Below, piece by piece: positions 35,930-44,549 of a DNA stretch of 60,671 bases. A program made the translations under genes and the position numbers. Source of the stretch: Hyphomicrobiales bacterium (lineage in GTDB: Bacteria > Pseudomonadota > Alphaproteobacteria > Rhizobiales > Rhizobiaceae); contig NVRK02000038.1 of assembly GCA_002400845.2 (NCBI GenBank), positions 1 through 60,671 of the forward strand. Direction: 5' to 3'. The notes under the pieces were generated by a model that made no database searches, had not been told where the DNA came from, and saw only the letters and a program-made list of their open reading frames with translations. The number at the start of each line of letters is the position of its first letter. The stretch's first letter is position 1.

Positions 35930-36745
35930 TCAGCCTACAAATGCTTTTTCTAGTACAAATTCACCAGGTTTTGAATTGCTGCCCTCATTAAGGCCAGCTG
36001 CTTCGCAAATTTCTTTAATTTCTAGGTTAAGCGGCATAGAGCCACAGATCATAATGCGATCGTCTGCGCCAAGAGCTGGCACGCCTAAATCTTTAAACAA
36101 TTTGCCAGAGCGCATAAGGTCAGTCACACGGCCTTCGTTCTTTGAAGGTTCTTGTGTTGTGGTCGGGTAATATTTGAATTTTTTAGCAGCTTCTTCGCCA
36201 ATAAGCGGATCAGCCATAATACGTTCAACCAATTCAGCGCCATAAGCTAAGTCTTTAACTTCGCGGCATGTGTGGGTTAAAATCACTTCGTCGAATTGCT
36301 CGTATAATTCTGGGTCACGCGCTAGTGACGCAAAAGGTGCAAGGCCTGTTCCTGTTGCAACAAGATAGCAACGTTTGCCTGGAACCAATGCATCGAGCAC
36401 AAGGGTGCCAACTGGTTTTGGACGAACAATTACTTTACTGCCAACTTCAATTTTTTGAAGTTTAGAAGTTAGTGGGCCGTCTGGCACTTTGATTGAATAA
36501 AATTCAATTTCTTCATCCCATGAAGGTGATGCGATTGAATAAGCGCGCAAAAGCGGTTTGCCGTTGTCGCCAATCAAGCCAATCATTAAAAATTCGCCAG
36601 AACGAAAACGCAGTGATGCTGGGCGCGTCACACGAAATGAAAACAGGCGATCTGTCCAGTGATGCACACTTGTTACCGTTTGTGCATCTGGGTGGGTTTC
36701 TAATTTTTCTGCGATATCCGCAGTAGAAATTGTTTGGTCTGACAT
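35930..36745 (-). CDS. fpr: Ferredoxin--NADP+ reductase
   Basis: A 271-residue FAD enzyme with FAD-binding RAYSIASPSWDEE and GPLTSKLQ, nucleotide-binding LVATGTGLAPFASLARDP, and a C-terminal EFVLEKAFVG. It moves electrons between NADPH and ferredoxin or flavodoxin. It follows the DUF934 and sulfite reductase genes in the same direction, so supplying electrons to sulfite reductase is plausible. Distance to DUF934 is 31 bases. Confidence 0.93.
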   Translation of the reverse strand: MSDQTISTADIAEKLETHPDAQTVTSVHHWTDRLFSFRVTRPASLRFRSGEFLMIGLIGDNGKPLLRAYSIASPSWDEEIEFYSIKVPDGPLTSKLQKIEVGSKVIVRPKPVGTLVLDALVPGKRCYLVATGTGLAPFASLARDPELYEQFDEVILTHTCREVKDLAYGAELVERIMADPLIGEEAAKKFKYYPTTTQEPSKNEGRVTDLMRSGKLFKDLGVPALGADDRIMICGSMPLNLEIKEICEAAGLNEGSNSKPGEFVLEKAFVG

Positions 36746-36776
36746 GGGGTGTTTCCCTATAAGATATTAATACTGG

Positions 36777-37241
36777 TTATGCCGCGCTTGGCTTTGGTTG
36801 GGTTGGAGACATAACGCGGTCTTGATAATTGTCATTCACACGGCCCATGCTTTCGCGCCATTGTGATTGTGGCTGGCGACCTGCGTGTTCTGCGGGTACT
36901 TCAATTTCGTCAAACCCGACACGAAGGGCCATTGGGTATTGATCTGCTAAAATAGCGCCGTGGGCACGTAGCAAGCCTTTGAAACCCATTTGACGCAATG
37001 CGCGCGCAATCGAAAATCCACGTCCATCTGCATAAGTTGGAAACGGAATGCGTATCGCATCTACATGGTCAATAAAGCCAGCTAAGTCTGCTGGGTCTGT
37101 ATCGTTTGGCACGTCTAGGCCGACTAAATCAGATGTTGCTTCAAATGAATCTTGGCCAAATTTACCAAGCGAAGTAAATCCACCACCATTAGCGATAAAT
37201 TGATCTTCAACAAAATTGCCGTCTTTAATGACTACGGGCAT
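36777..37241 (-). CDS. DUF934 protein linked to sulfite reduction
   Basis: A 154-residue protein of the DUF934 family, which is nearly always beside cysI or cysH in proteobacteria. Recognisable are GLDVPNDTDPADL, IPFPTYADGRGFSIARALRQMG and LRAHGAILADQYPMALRVGFDEIEV. Its biochemical role is not settled; it may help electron transfer to or assembly of the siroheme reductase. The ATG at 37241 has a CAGGAG site eight bases upstream. Confidence 0.9.
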   Translation of the reverse strand: MPVVIKDGNFVEDQFIANGGGFTSLGKFGQDSFEATSDLVGLDVPNDTDPADLAGFIDHVDAIRIPFPTYADGRGFSIARALRQMGFKGLLRAHGAILADQYPMALRVGFDEIEVPAEHAGRQPQSQWRESMGRVNDNYQDRVMSPTQPKPSAA

Positions 37242-37283
37242 ATTTAAAACTCCTGCGTTCACAATTGCGAACCATAATTGATA

Positions 37284-38945
37284 TTAAGCGTCAGCAGTTT
37301 CTGGGTATAGAGCGGCCTTAAATGGCGCTTGTCCCAGTCTGCGGTAAGTATTTAAAAATGTCTCATCGTCATTTTCACGAATATCCAAATAGGCGGCAAT
37401 TAAACGTTCTAACGCTGGCATCAACTCTTCAGCTGAAAAACCAGGGCCGGCACGTTCACCGATGGTCATGTTTTGCGTCCCATCACCACCTAGTGTAATT
37501 TGGTAGTTTTCAATACCAGCTTTGTCTAAGCCCAAAATGCCAATGTGACCCACATGGTGGTGACCACAAGCATTGATACAGCCTGAGATTTTAATTTTTA
37601 TTTTACCAATTTCATGTTCAAGCTTTAATTCGTTAAAGCGAGTGGAAATTTCTTGTGCGATAGGAATTGAACGCGCTGTTGCCAATGCACAATAATCCAT
37701 GCCTGGGCAAGCGATAATATCTGAAACCAAGCCTATATTTGCAGTGGCAAGTCCAAGCGTCTTTAGTTCATCGTACAATGCTGGAATGTCAGATTTATGA
37801 ACATGCGGTAAAATTAGATTTTGCTCGTGGCTTATTCTAATTTCATCATGGCTGTATTTTTCAGCCAAGTCTGCAATTAGGCGCATCTGCTCAGAAGTTG
37901 CATCGCCCGGTGTGCCGCCAATTGGTTTTAACGAGATAGAAACAATCGCGTATTCTGGAACGCGGTGCTCTTCAATATTCGTATCTACAAAAGAGCGAAG
38001 GGCAGGGTTCTTCAACATTGCTTCTTCAAGACCCTTAACGTCCTCATCAATTAACTTTGGCGGTATAAAATAATCTTCAATCGCTGAGACCAATGCATCT
38101 GATGGCGCTTGGAAATATTTCTTCTGCGTTAGGAAGTTTTTTTCAACGGCTACTTTGATTTCTTCAATGCCAGTTTCATGGACTAAAATTTTGATGCGCG
38201 CTTTATATTTGTTGTCGCGGCGGCCACTTAAATTGTAGACCTGTAAAATTGCTTCTAAGTATGGCAGTAAATCTTCTCTTGGTAAAAACTCACGTACTAC
38301 TTTACCAACAAATGGAGAGCGACCAAGACCGCCACCCACAATGATTTCGTAACCTGCTTCGCCTGCATCATTTCTAATCATGCGAATGCCAATGTCATGG
38401 GCTTTGGTTACTGCGCGATCGTTTGGCGAACCAGTTACCGCAATTTTAAATTTACGCGGCAAGAACTGAAACTCTGGGTGGTCGGTAGACCACTGACGTA
38501 GCAATTCTGATGTTGGGCGTGGATCTTCGATTTCGTCTGCAGCAGCGCCAGCAAAGTGGTCTGAGGTAACATTACGAATGCAATTGCCAGATGTTTGAAT
38601 GGCATGCATACCAACATCAGCCAAAGCGTCCAATATTTCTGGAACGTCTTTTAGCTTTGGCCAATTGTATTGAATGTTTTGGCGTGTCGTAAAGTGACCA
38701 TAGCCTTTGTCCCATTTGTCAGCAATGAATGCCAACTGGCGCATTTTAGCACTGTCTAATGTGCCATATGGAATTGCAACACGAAGCATATAAGCGTGTA
38801 GCTGCAAATACAGGCCGTTCATTAAACGCAGTGGTTTAAACTCGTCTTCTGTGAGAGAGCCATCTAAACGTTTTTCGACTTGTCCACGAAACTGATTTAC
38901 GCGGGCACGAACAAATTTATCATCAAATTCGTTATAGAGATACAT
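37284..38945 (-). CDS. cysI: Nitrite/sulfite reductase hemoprotein (probable assimilatory sulfite reductase)
   Basis: A 553-residue enzyme with siroheme and a [4Fe-4S] cluster. Cluster Cys ligands are in IACPGMDYCALATARS and in SGCINACGHHHVGHIG. The two halves show the duplicated ferrite-reductase layout (HFTTRQNIQ and the later HEQNLILPHV). Context with DUF2849, DUF934 and fpr indicates sulfite rather than nitrite. It starts three bases after the DUF2849 stop. Confidence 0.93.
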   Translation of the reverse strand: MYLYNEFDDKFVRARVNQFRGQVEKRLDGSLTEDEFKPLRLMNGLYLQLHAYMLRVAIPYGTLDSAKMRQLAFIADKWDKGYGHFTTRQNIQYNWPKLKDVPEILDALADVGMHAIQTSGNCIRNVTSDHFAGAAADEIEDPRPTSELLRQWSTDHPEFQFLPRKFKIAVTGSPNDRAVTKAHDIGIRMIRNDAGEAGYEIIVGGGLGRSPFVGKVVREFLPREDLLPYLEAILQVYNLSGRRDNKYKARIKILVHETGIEEIKVAVEKNFLTQKKYFQAPSDALVSAIEDYFIPPKLIDEDVKGLEEAMLKNPALRSFVDTNIEEHRVPEYAIVSISLKPIGGTPGDATSEQMRLIADLAEKYSHDEIRISHEQNLILPHVHKSDIPALYDELKTLGLATANIGLVSDIIACPGMDYCALATARSIPIAQEISTRFNELKLEHEIGKIKIKISGCINACGHHHVGHIGILGLDKAGIENYQITLGGDGTQNMTIGERAGPGFSAEELMPALERLIAAYLDIRENDDETFLNTYRRLGQAPFKAALYPETADA

Positions 38946-38948
38946 TGG

Positions 38949-39266
38949 TTACGCCTTTTGGGTATTTGATTCGGTTTGTTTGCCATGGAAATAATTCGAT
39001 GGGCCTTTTGTGCGGAACTCTTCGCGAAAATGAGCAGGAACTGGTTTGCCAGCATTATCAATTTTTACATCTGCTAGATAAGCACCAACGATACTATCAA
39101 TATCTTTTGCGGCAATCGCCAAAAGCGCATTTGCTTCTTCTAACTCTGTTAGAATTGCCGCATCGCTTAGTGCGCGCACCCACTTATTATTGGCGTTGAA
39201 ATAAATTACATCGCCCTCTAAAAGGTCATTTGCCGTTACGACTTTTGGTGTGAATGCTCTTGCCAC
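38949..39266 (-). CDS. DUF2849 protein
   Basis: A 105-residue soluble protein of the DUF2849 family, found upstream of cysI in Hyphomicrobiales and relatives. Text such as FTPKVVTANDLLEGDVIYFNANNKWV with LADVKIDNAGKPVPAHFREEFR supports the call. The GTG at 39266 has an AGGA site. The gene probably heads a four-gene operon with cysI, DUF934 and fpr. Its function is unknown. Confidence 0.88.
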   Translation of the reverse strand: MARAFTPKVVTANDLLEGDVIYFNANNKWVRALSDAAILTELEEANALLAIAAKDIDSIVGAYLADVKIDNAGKPVPAHFREEFRTKGPSNYFHGKQTESNTQKA

Positions 39267-39364
39267 TTGTTTTCCTAAAATTAAACCTAAACTAAAATGC
39301 ACTCGCAATTATGGCGTTGCATTTCTATCAGGTCATTTATACTTGATTTTGAATATTTCTTATG

Positions 39365-39377
39365 GGAATTTTATTCC
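39365..39377. promoter_or_regulatory. Inverted repeat upstream of the sulfite reductase operon
   Basis: GGAAT-TTT-ATTCC lies about 100 bases upstream of the DUF2849 start codon. It is symmetric enough to be an operator, possibly for a sulfur regulator, but it is short and in A/T-rich DNA. Confidence 0.35.
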
Positions 39378-39487
39378 AAATTACTTAATTTTGCAGAATG
39401 AATATACTAGCAAGTGGTAAAATCAAAATTATATGTACTAGGACATGTGAAAAAATGATTTTAGGCCAATAATCGAGTGTTTCGCTA

Positions 39488-40516
39488 TTAGTTTTGTTTC
39501 TTAGTGCTGTCTCTAACAATCAGTTTTGGCTCAACGATTGTTTGATTTTCATTATCTCTAGATTCAGGATCCAGCATTTGCAATATTTTCTTAGCAACCT
39601 GTTCGCCAATTTCTTTAGACCTAACATCAACAGTGCTTATTGTCGGTAGGGCATGTTCTGATATGTCATAGGCGCCAAATCCGCAAATGGCAATGTCATC
39701 TGGTACACTCATGCCACGGCGTTGACATTCGGTCATAGCAGCAAATGCCAATGGGTCCGATACGCACATTATGACATCTGTATCTGGCCATTTTTGAAGC
39801 ATTTCGGTGACAGCACCTCTTGCTTGGTTCATAGCAACGGGTGGTTCGCCAGCCGCTACCATACGATCTGGAGAAAGACCAAATTCTTTTAAGCTTTCAA
39901 TGAAACCTATTCTACGATCTAAGCCGCGCATATCTGATGTAGTGTCGCCGCCAATAAATCCAATTCTGCGGTAGCCTTCATCATATAAATGTTTGACCAT
40001 AAGTTTGGCAGCTTTTTTATTAGAAAACCCAACTACTTTGCCAATGGGTTGTTTGGGTAAATCCCACATTTCGATGACTGGTATGCCAGAATTTGTTATC
40101 AATTTTCTGCATCGTTCAGTATGTGAGCCGCCTGTTAGAACAATTGCTTCTGGTCGGCGTTGAAGGAATTGTTGAACAATACGTTCTTCTTCAGAAAGCG
40201 AATAACCTGTTGCGCCTAATAAGGTTTGTAGTCGCTGATCTTTGAAGCCTTCATTTAATCCGCGCAATGTATCTGCAAAATTTGCATTGTTGATGGTTGG
40301 AATTATGACACCGATAAACCCGCTTTTACCAGAAGAAAATACAGAGGCAGTACCATCCAAAACATAGCCTAATTCATCGGCTGCCTTTTTAATTTTTGTA
40401 CGGGTATTGCTGGATACAGAGGTGTTGGGCCTAAGCGCGCGCGAAACAGTCATGGTTGTCACACCTGCATGGCGTGCAACATCGTGCATTGTCGGCTGTT
40501 TTCTTGGCTTGTTCAT
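39488..40516 (-). CDS. LacI-family regulator, gluconate/idonate type
   Basis: A 342-residue repressor with an N-terminal helix-turn-helix (MHDVARHAGVTTMTVSRALRP) and a sugar-binding domain containing GFIGVIIPTINNANFADTLRG and MCVSDPLAFAAMTECQRRGMSVPDDIAICGFG. It resembles GntR/IdnR of enteric bacteria. It is the last gene of the gluconate cluster. A palindrome with the GntR core at 43302-43317 is a likely target. The ATG at 40516 has a GGGA site. Confidence 0.9.
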   Translation of the reverse strand: MNKPRKQPTMHDVARHAGVTTMTVSRALRPNTSVSSNTRTKIKKAADELGYVLDGTASVFSSGKSGFIGVIIPTINNANFADTLRGLNEGFKDQRLQTLLGATGYSLSEEERIVQQFLQRRPEAIVLTGGSHTERCRKLITNSGIPVIEMWDLPKQPIGKVVGFSNKKAAKLMVKHLYDEGYRRIGFIGGDTTSDMRGLDRRIGFIESLKEFGLSPDRMVAAGEPPVAMNQARGAVTEMLQKWPDTDVIMCVSDPLAFAAMTECQRRGMSVPDDIAICGFGAYDISEHALPTISTVDVRSKEIGEQVAKKILQMLDPESRDNENQTIVEPKLIVRDSTKKQN

Positions 40517-40615
40517 GATTTTCCCGTTAGTCCCCGACGCCTCTATACCTTTTTCTTTAAGTTGTAAGCAAGTAATCAAATGAGTGTATATTACCCAATT
40601 TCAATCATTTTCGGT

Positions 40616-40948
40616 TCAAACGTCGAAATGATTGCAGACAGTCACATGGTGATGGATCGTGCCATCAAAATACTTATCAACCATTTGGCCAGTTATTTCT
40701 TTTGATTGCGCTCTAAATGGGCTTGCAAGAGCACTTTCCATTGCGGGTATGTCTGGATAGGAAATTGCTAATACAAGCGGAAACTCTGGTGCGCCTTCGT
40801 CTCTGTCATCAGAAAACATTACTCTAACTTCTTGAGCGCCCGGAAACTGTTTCCATAGGGGAACTAAATTTTCCAAAGTGAATTTTCTAAAAGCTTCGAT
40901 GTTTTCGTCTTTTACATTGCCTTGGAAAAAGGCGTAACGCGTAATCAT
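40616..40948 (-). CDS. Small protein with likely dimeric alpha-beta barrel fold
   Basis: A 110-residue protein of unknown function. The pattern (beta strand MITRYAFFQGNV, helix ENIEAFRKFTLENLVPLW, beta strand EVRVMFS, then ALAISYP-like strand and helix) suggests an EthD/ABM/Dabb-type ferredoxin-like barrel. A His pair, IHHHV, is near the end. It sits between the gluconate regulator and the oxidoreductase, so it may act on a sugar acid. It has not been assigned a family. Confidence 0.65.
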   Translation of the reverse strand: MITRYAFFQGNVKDENIEAFRKFTLENLVPLWKQFPGAQEVRVMFSDDRDEGAPEFPLVLAISYPDIPAMESALASPFRAQSKEITGQMVDKYFDGTIHHHVTVCNHFDV

Positions 40949-40991
40949 TAAATATTCTCCTGATAAATATTCCGATTGATAAAAAGTTTTT

Positions 40992-41891
40992 TTATAAGTC
41001 TTGTTTAGGTAGTACTGCTTCGTTGGGTCCGCTGAAAAATTCCATCACGGCGGCTTGATCTTCACCGCCAAGGCCAGCGGCTGTCAGCATTTTATGAATT
41101 TCCATGCACAAGGCTGTCATTGGCATAGAAGTGCCAGTTTGGTTGGAAAGCGTTTGTGCAAACGCAAGGTCTTTTACCATGTTGTCGATGCGGCCTGTTT
41201 TGCGGTAATCTTTATTTGCAAAGCGCGGCATGTATTCTTGAAGTATGGCGCTGTCGGCACGTCCACCTTTTAAGGCAAGTGGAATTTTAGCTGCGTCCAC
41301 ACCCGCATCTTGTGCCAATTTTGTTGCTTCAGCCACGGCTAAAAATCCAAGACCACATAAAACTTGATTTATGATTTTAGTGGTTTGTCCAGCACCGCTT
41401 GGGCCCATATGGGTGTAATTTTTAGCAACATCTTTTAGGCAGTTATGTGCCGCGTTCACCGCTTCTTCACTGCCGCCAGCCATAAGGGTTAACTCGCCTA
41501 TTAGGGCTTTTGGAGCGCCGCCAGAAAGAGGTGCATCTACCCAGCTAAAGCCTTTTGCCTCAGCTTCTTGTGCCAGCTCTTTTGTTGTTGCTGGGTCTAT
41601 AGAAGACATGTCTATGAAAATTGTACCTTTTTTAGCGCCATCGGCCGCACCATCTTTACCAAAAGCGGCAATACGCACTATGTGAGCCGCGTTTAAGCTA
41701 AATATTACATAATCTGCATTAGAGGCTGCCTCTGCCGCTGTGCTTGAGGCTATCGCTCCTTTGGCGGTAAGTTCTGCAACTTTATCTTTGTCTAAATCAA
41801 ACACATGCAGCTCATTGCCAGTTTGGACAATGCGTGTTCCAATAGCACCGCCCATGGCGCCTGCTCCAATTAAGGCTACTTTATTGCTCAA
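40992..41891 (-). CDS. NAD(P)-dependent beta-hydroxyacid dehydrogenase
   Basis: A 299-residue enzyme of the 3-hydroxyisobutyrate dehydrogenase family. The Rossmann motif GAGAMGGAIGTRI opens the protein, with DAPLSGGAPKAL as substrate-binding loop and catalytic Lys in GAGQTTKIINQV. The start is TTG at 41891, overlapping the gntK stop as TTGA. The substrate may be an aldonic-acid derivative such as threonate or tartronate semialdehyde. It lies in the gluconate/idonate operon. Confidence 0.88.
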   Translation of the reverse strand: MSNKVALIGAGAMGGAIGTRIVQTGNELHVFDLDKDKVAELTAKGAIASSTAAEAASNADYVIFSLNAAHIVRIAAFGKDGAADGAKKGTIFIDMSSIDPATTKELAQEAEAKGFSWVDAPLSGGAPKALIGELTLMAGGSEEAVNAAHNCLKDVAKNYTHMGPSGAGQTTKIINQVLCGLGFLAVAEATKLAQDAGVDAAKIPLALKGGRADSAILQEYMPRFANKDYRKTGRIDNMVKDLAFAQTLSNQTGTSMPMTALCMEIHKMLTAAGLGGEDQAAVMEFFSGPNEAVLPKQDL

Positions 41892-42433
41892 ATTACGTCC
41901 TCTTTAGTGGCTTGTATTTTTGTTGATGTGTTAACGATAGGCTGAAGCCTTTCGCAAATTGTATTGATAATGTCTTGTGTTGACCCTGAAATGTCGACCA
42001 AGATTTTTAACTCATCATCCGTTGGTATTTCTAATGTATCGAATTGGCTATCAAGCAAGCTTGTTGGCATAAAGTGCCCAGTGCGCTGTGACATTCTTTT
42101 TGCAATCAGTTCTTTTGATCCATCTAAATAGATAAAGAGAACGTTCTCGCCAGCTTTTTTGCTAATAAATTCACGATAGCTTTTTTTAAGGGCTGAACAG
42201 CCAGTAAAAACCAGTCCAGCATTCGCGCTCATTTCTGTTGCAACAATCTCCAGCCAAGGCCAGCGATCTTCATCGGTTAATGCTTCACCCTTGCTCATTT
42301 TGTCGATATTAGATTGAGGGTGAAATGCATCACCCTCTAAAAAAGTGCCGTCAAATTTTTGCGCTACGCCATCACCAACTGTAGATTTGCCACAACCTGC
42401 AACGCCCATAACAATGAATAAGCGTGCATTCAT
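41888..42433 (-). CDS. gntK: Gluconokinase
   Basis: A 181-residue P-loop kinase that phosphorylates gluconate at C6. Walker A is GVAGCGKSTVG, and LEGDAFHPQSNIDKMSKGEALTDEDRWPWL is the typical gluconate-binding part. CSALKKSYREF and MPTSLLDSQFDTLE complete the family text. Its product feeds Gnd (44550-45977). It lies 39 bases downstream of idnO. Confidence 0.95.
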   Translation of the reverse strand: MNARLFIVMGVAGCGKSTVGDGVAQKFDGTFLEGDAFHPQSNIDKMSKGEALTDEDRWPWLEIVATEMSANAGLVFTGCSALKKSYREFISKKAGENVLFIYLDGSKELIAKRMSQRTGHFMPTSLLDSQFDTLEIPTDDELKILVDISGSTQDIINTICERLQPIVNTSTKIQATKEDVI

Positions 42434-42472
42434 TTGGCAATACCTTTGAGTAATTTCATAAATAGTAGCTTT

Positions 42473-43258
42473 CTATAATGAGGCTGTAATGCCGCCATCA
42501 ACATACAATGTGTGTCCATTTACAAAGCTTGAAGCGGGGGCTGATAAAAAGATGCACGCGCCGACAAGTTCTTCGACATTGCCCCAGCGGCCTGCTGGCG
42601 TTCTTTTTTCGAGCCAAGCACTAAATTCTTCATCTTCTACTAATGCTTTATTGAGCGGTGTATCAAAATAACCTGGCGCAATGGCGTTACATTGTAGACC
42701 GTGTTTGGCCCAATCGGTTGCCATGCCTTTTGTTAAATTGCCAACTGCGCCTTTTGTGGCTGTGTATGGCGCAATGCCCGGGCGCGCCAATGCTGTTTGA
42801 ACAGAGGCAATGTTGATGATTTTGCCTTCTCTGCGCTTAATCATGTGCTTTGCGGCGGCTTTGCCAACTGCAAAAACAGAATACACATTGGTCATTAAAA
42901 GCTTTTGAAACATTTCTGGTGGGAAATTTTCTAATTCTGTTCTGTATTGCATCCCAGCATTGTTGACCAAAATATCGACTTGGTTTCCCTCTGCTTCAAA
43001 GTCATTAATTGCTTTGTCAACGGCCTCACTATCAGTGGCATCAAAAGGGAGTTCAAAAACAGTTGCGCCTTGAGCGCGAAGCTTTGTAGCAGCTTCTTTT
43101 ACTTTTTCTACATTACGACCATTTAGTGCAATTGAAGCACCTGCTTGTGATAGGCCCAGCGCCAATGCATATCCAATTCCTTGGGATGATCCAGTGATTA
43201 GGGCCGTTTTACCCGTTAGATCGAACATGTTTTTTACATTAATTTGGTCGTTTCCCAC
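42473..43258 (-). CDS. idnO: Gluconate 5-dehydrogenase (5-ketogluconate reductase)
   Basis: A 261-residue short-chain dehydrogenase. It has TGSSQGIGYALALG for nucleotide binding, NNAGMQYR, the catalytic Ser in INIASVQT and Tyr-x3-Lys in YTATKGAVGNL. Similarity of the C-terminus and gene context (idnD, gntK) point to gluconate 5-dehydrogenase rather than a generic short-chain enzyme. The GTG at 43258 has an AGGA site seven bases upstream; an ATG at 43228 would be a shorter alternative. It is divergent from idnD. Confidence 0.9.
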   Translation of the reverse strand: MGNDQINVKNMFDLTGKTALITGSSQGIGYALALGLSQAGASIALNGRNVEKVKEAATKLRAQGATVFELPFDATDSEAVDKAINDFEAEGNQVDILVNNAGMQYRTELENFPPEMFQKLLMTNVYSVFAVGKAAAKHMIKRREGKIINIASVQTALARPGIAPYTATKGAVGNLTKGMATDWAKHGLQCNAIAPGYFDTPLNKALVEDEEFSAWLEKRTPAGRWGNVEELVGACIFLSAPASSFVNGHTLYVDGGITASL

Positions 43259-43301
43259 GAAGTGTTCCTTTTTTTCTCGACAAAGTATTGATATATTGTA
43301 T

Positions 43302-43317
43302 ATGTTATCGCTAACAT
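43302..43317. promoter_or_regulatory. GntR/IdnR-type operator
   Basis: ATGTTA-TCGC-TAACAT is a palindrome matching the ATGTTA-N4-TAACAT pattern bound by enteric GntR and IdnR. It lies between the divergent idnO and idnD starts, 44 bases before idnO. A LacI-family regulator of the right kind is encoded at 39488-40516. Confidence 0.7.
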
Positions 43318-43318
43318 T

Positions 43319-43375
43319 GCGCAAGCGTAATTATCACTTTCTAACCATTATTTATAACGATATTTACGCTGGCGC
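43319..43375. repeat. Imperfect inverted repeat in idnO-idnD promoter region
   Basis: GCGCAAGCGTAA (43319-43330) and TTACGCTGGCGC (43364-43375) match in 11 of 12 positions, with a 33-base centre. It may be a second regulator site for idnD. Confidence 0.4.
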
Positions 43376-43435
43376 TTAGTGGTAAAAATTTACGCACTCA
43401 TATTAGACATAAAATATAAGATCTGGAATTTACTT

Positions 43436-44497
43436 ATGAAAGCTATCGTCATTCACGAAGCAAAAGACCTACGTGTTGAAACCGTGGAAGCTGAAAAGCC
43501 AACTGGAGAATTATCATCAAGTCAGGTTTTAATCAAAATGGCGACAGGCGGCATTTGTGGTTCTGATTTGCATTATTATAACCATGGTGGTTTTGGCACG
43601 ATTAAACTTAAAGAGCCGATGATTTTAGGGCATGAGGTTTCTGGCTATATATGTGAAGTAGGTGATGGTGTTGAAGGTTTGAAGAAAGGTGATCTGGTTG
43701 CGATTTCTCCTTCTCGTCCATGTTATTCTTGTAAATATTGCAATGAAGGCTCGCACAATCATTGTTTGAATATGCGCTTTTATGGGTCGGCAATGCCATT
43801 TCCTCATATTCAAGGCGCCTTCCGCGAAGAATTAGTAGCAGAGGCTGAGCAATGTGTGGTGGCAAATGGTCTAAGTGCTGGTGAAGCGGCAATGGGCGAG
43901 CCATTGTCTGTTTGTTTGCATGCGGCACGCAGAGCTGGTGAATTGCTTGGTAAGCGCGTGCTTATTACTGGTGCTGGCCCAATTGGTAATTTGTGTGTGT
44001 TGGCGGCACGAAGGGCTGGCGCAAAAGAAATTGTTGTTACTGATATATCTGATATTGCCTTAGAATTTGCAATCAAAGTTGGCGCTGATAAAGTTATCAA
44101 TACTATGAACCAGCCAGATGAATTAACAAAATATGGCGATGATAAAGGTACGTTTGATGTATTGTTTGAATGTTCTGGCGTTGCACAAGCGCTAACTGCC
44201 GCCATTACTGCAATGCGTCCTGGCGGCGTCATCATGCAATTGGGTTTGGGCGGCGATATGACTTTGCCAATGATGCAAATTACAGCCAAAGAATTAGAGC
44301 TTCGTGGCTCGTTCAGATTTCATGAAGAATTTGAAATTGCGATTGAGTTGATGAAAAAGGGGCTTGTTGATGTTAAGCCGTTAATCACACACACATTACC
44401 GTTGGAAGACGCGCAAAAAGCTTTTGACATTGCAGCGGATCGCTCGCAATTTAGCATGAAAGCTCAGATCGAATTTTTCAAGGCTGAAAATTCCTAA
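43436..44497 (+). CDS. idnD: L-idonate 5-dehydrogenase
   Basis: A 353-residue zinc medium-chain dehydrogenase. The catalytic zinc region is ICGSDLHYYNHGGFG and GHEVSGY; the structural zinc motif is CYSCKYCNEGSHNHC. Nucleotide binding is through TGAGPIGNLCVLAAR. YNHGGFG after the zinc Cys is characteristic of IdnD/sorbitol dehydrogenase. It oxidises idonate to 5-ketogluconate. The ATG at 43436 was chosen over an upstream extension of 19 residues lacking similarity. Gnd follows 52 bases after. Confidence 0.92.
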   Translation: MKAIVIHEAKDLRVETVEAEKPTGELSSSQVLIKMATGGICGSDLHYYNHGGFGTIKLKEPMILGHEVSGYICEVGDGVEGLKKGDLVAISPSRPCYSCKYCNEGSHNHCLNMRFYGSAMPFPHIQGAFREELVAEAEQCVVANGLSAGEAAMGEPLSVCLHAARRAGELLGKRVLITGAGPIGNLCVLAARRAGAKEIVVTDISDIALEFAIKVGADKVINTMNQPDELTKYGDDKGTFDVLFECSGVAQALTAAITAMRPGGVIMQLGLGGDMTLPMMQITAKELELRGSFRFHEEFEIAIELMKKGLVDVKPLITHTLPLEDAQKAFDIAADRSQFSMKAQIEFFKAENS

Positions 44498-44549
44498 AAA
44501 GAACGATCAAAAACTGCTTAACCGAAAATTTTAGAAATGGATGAAACTG

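Noticed and set aside
43810-44289. Minus-strand frame opposite idnD
   Set aside because: Shadow frame of a conserved dehydrogenase; no start signals.
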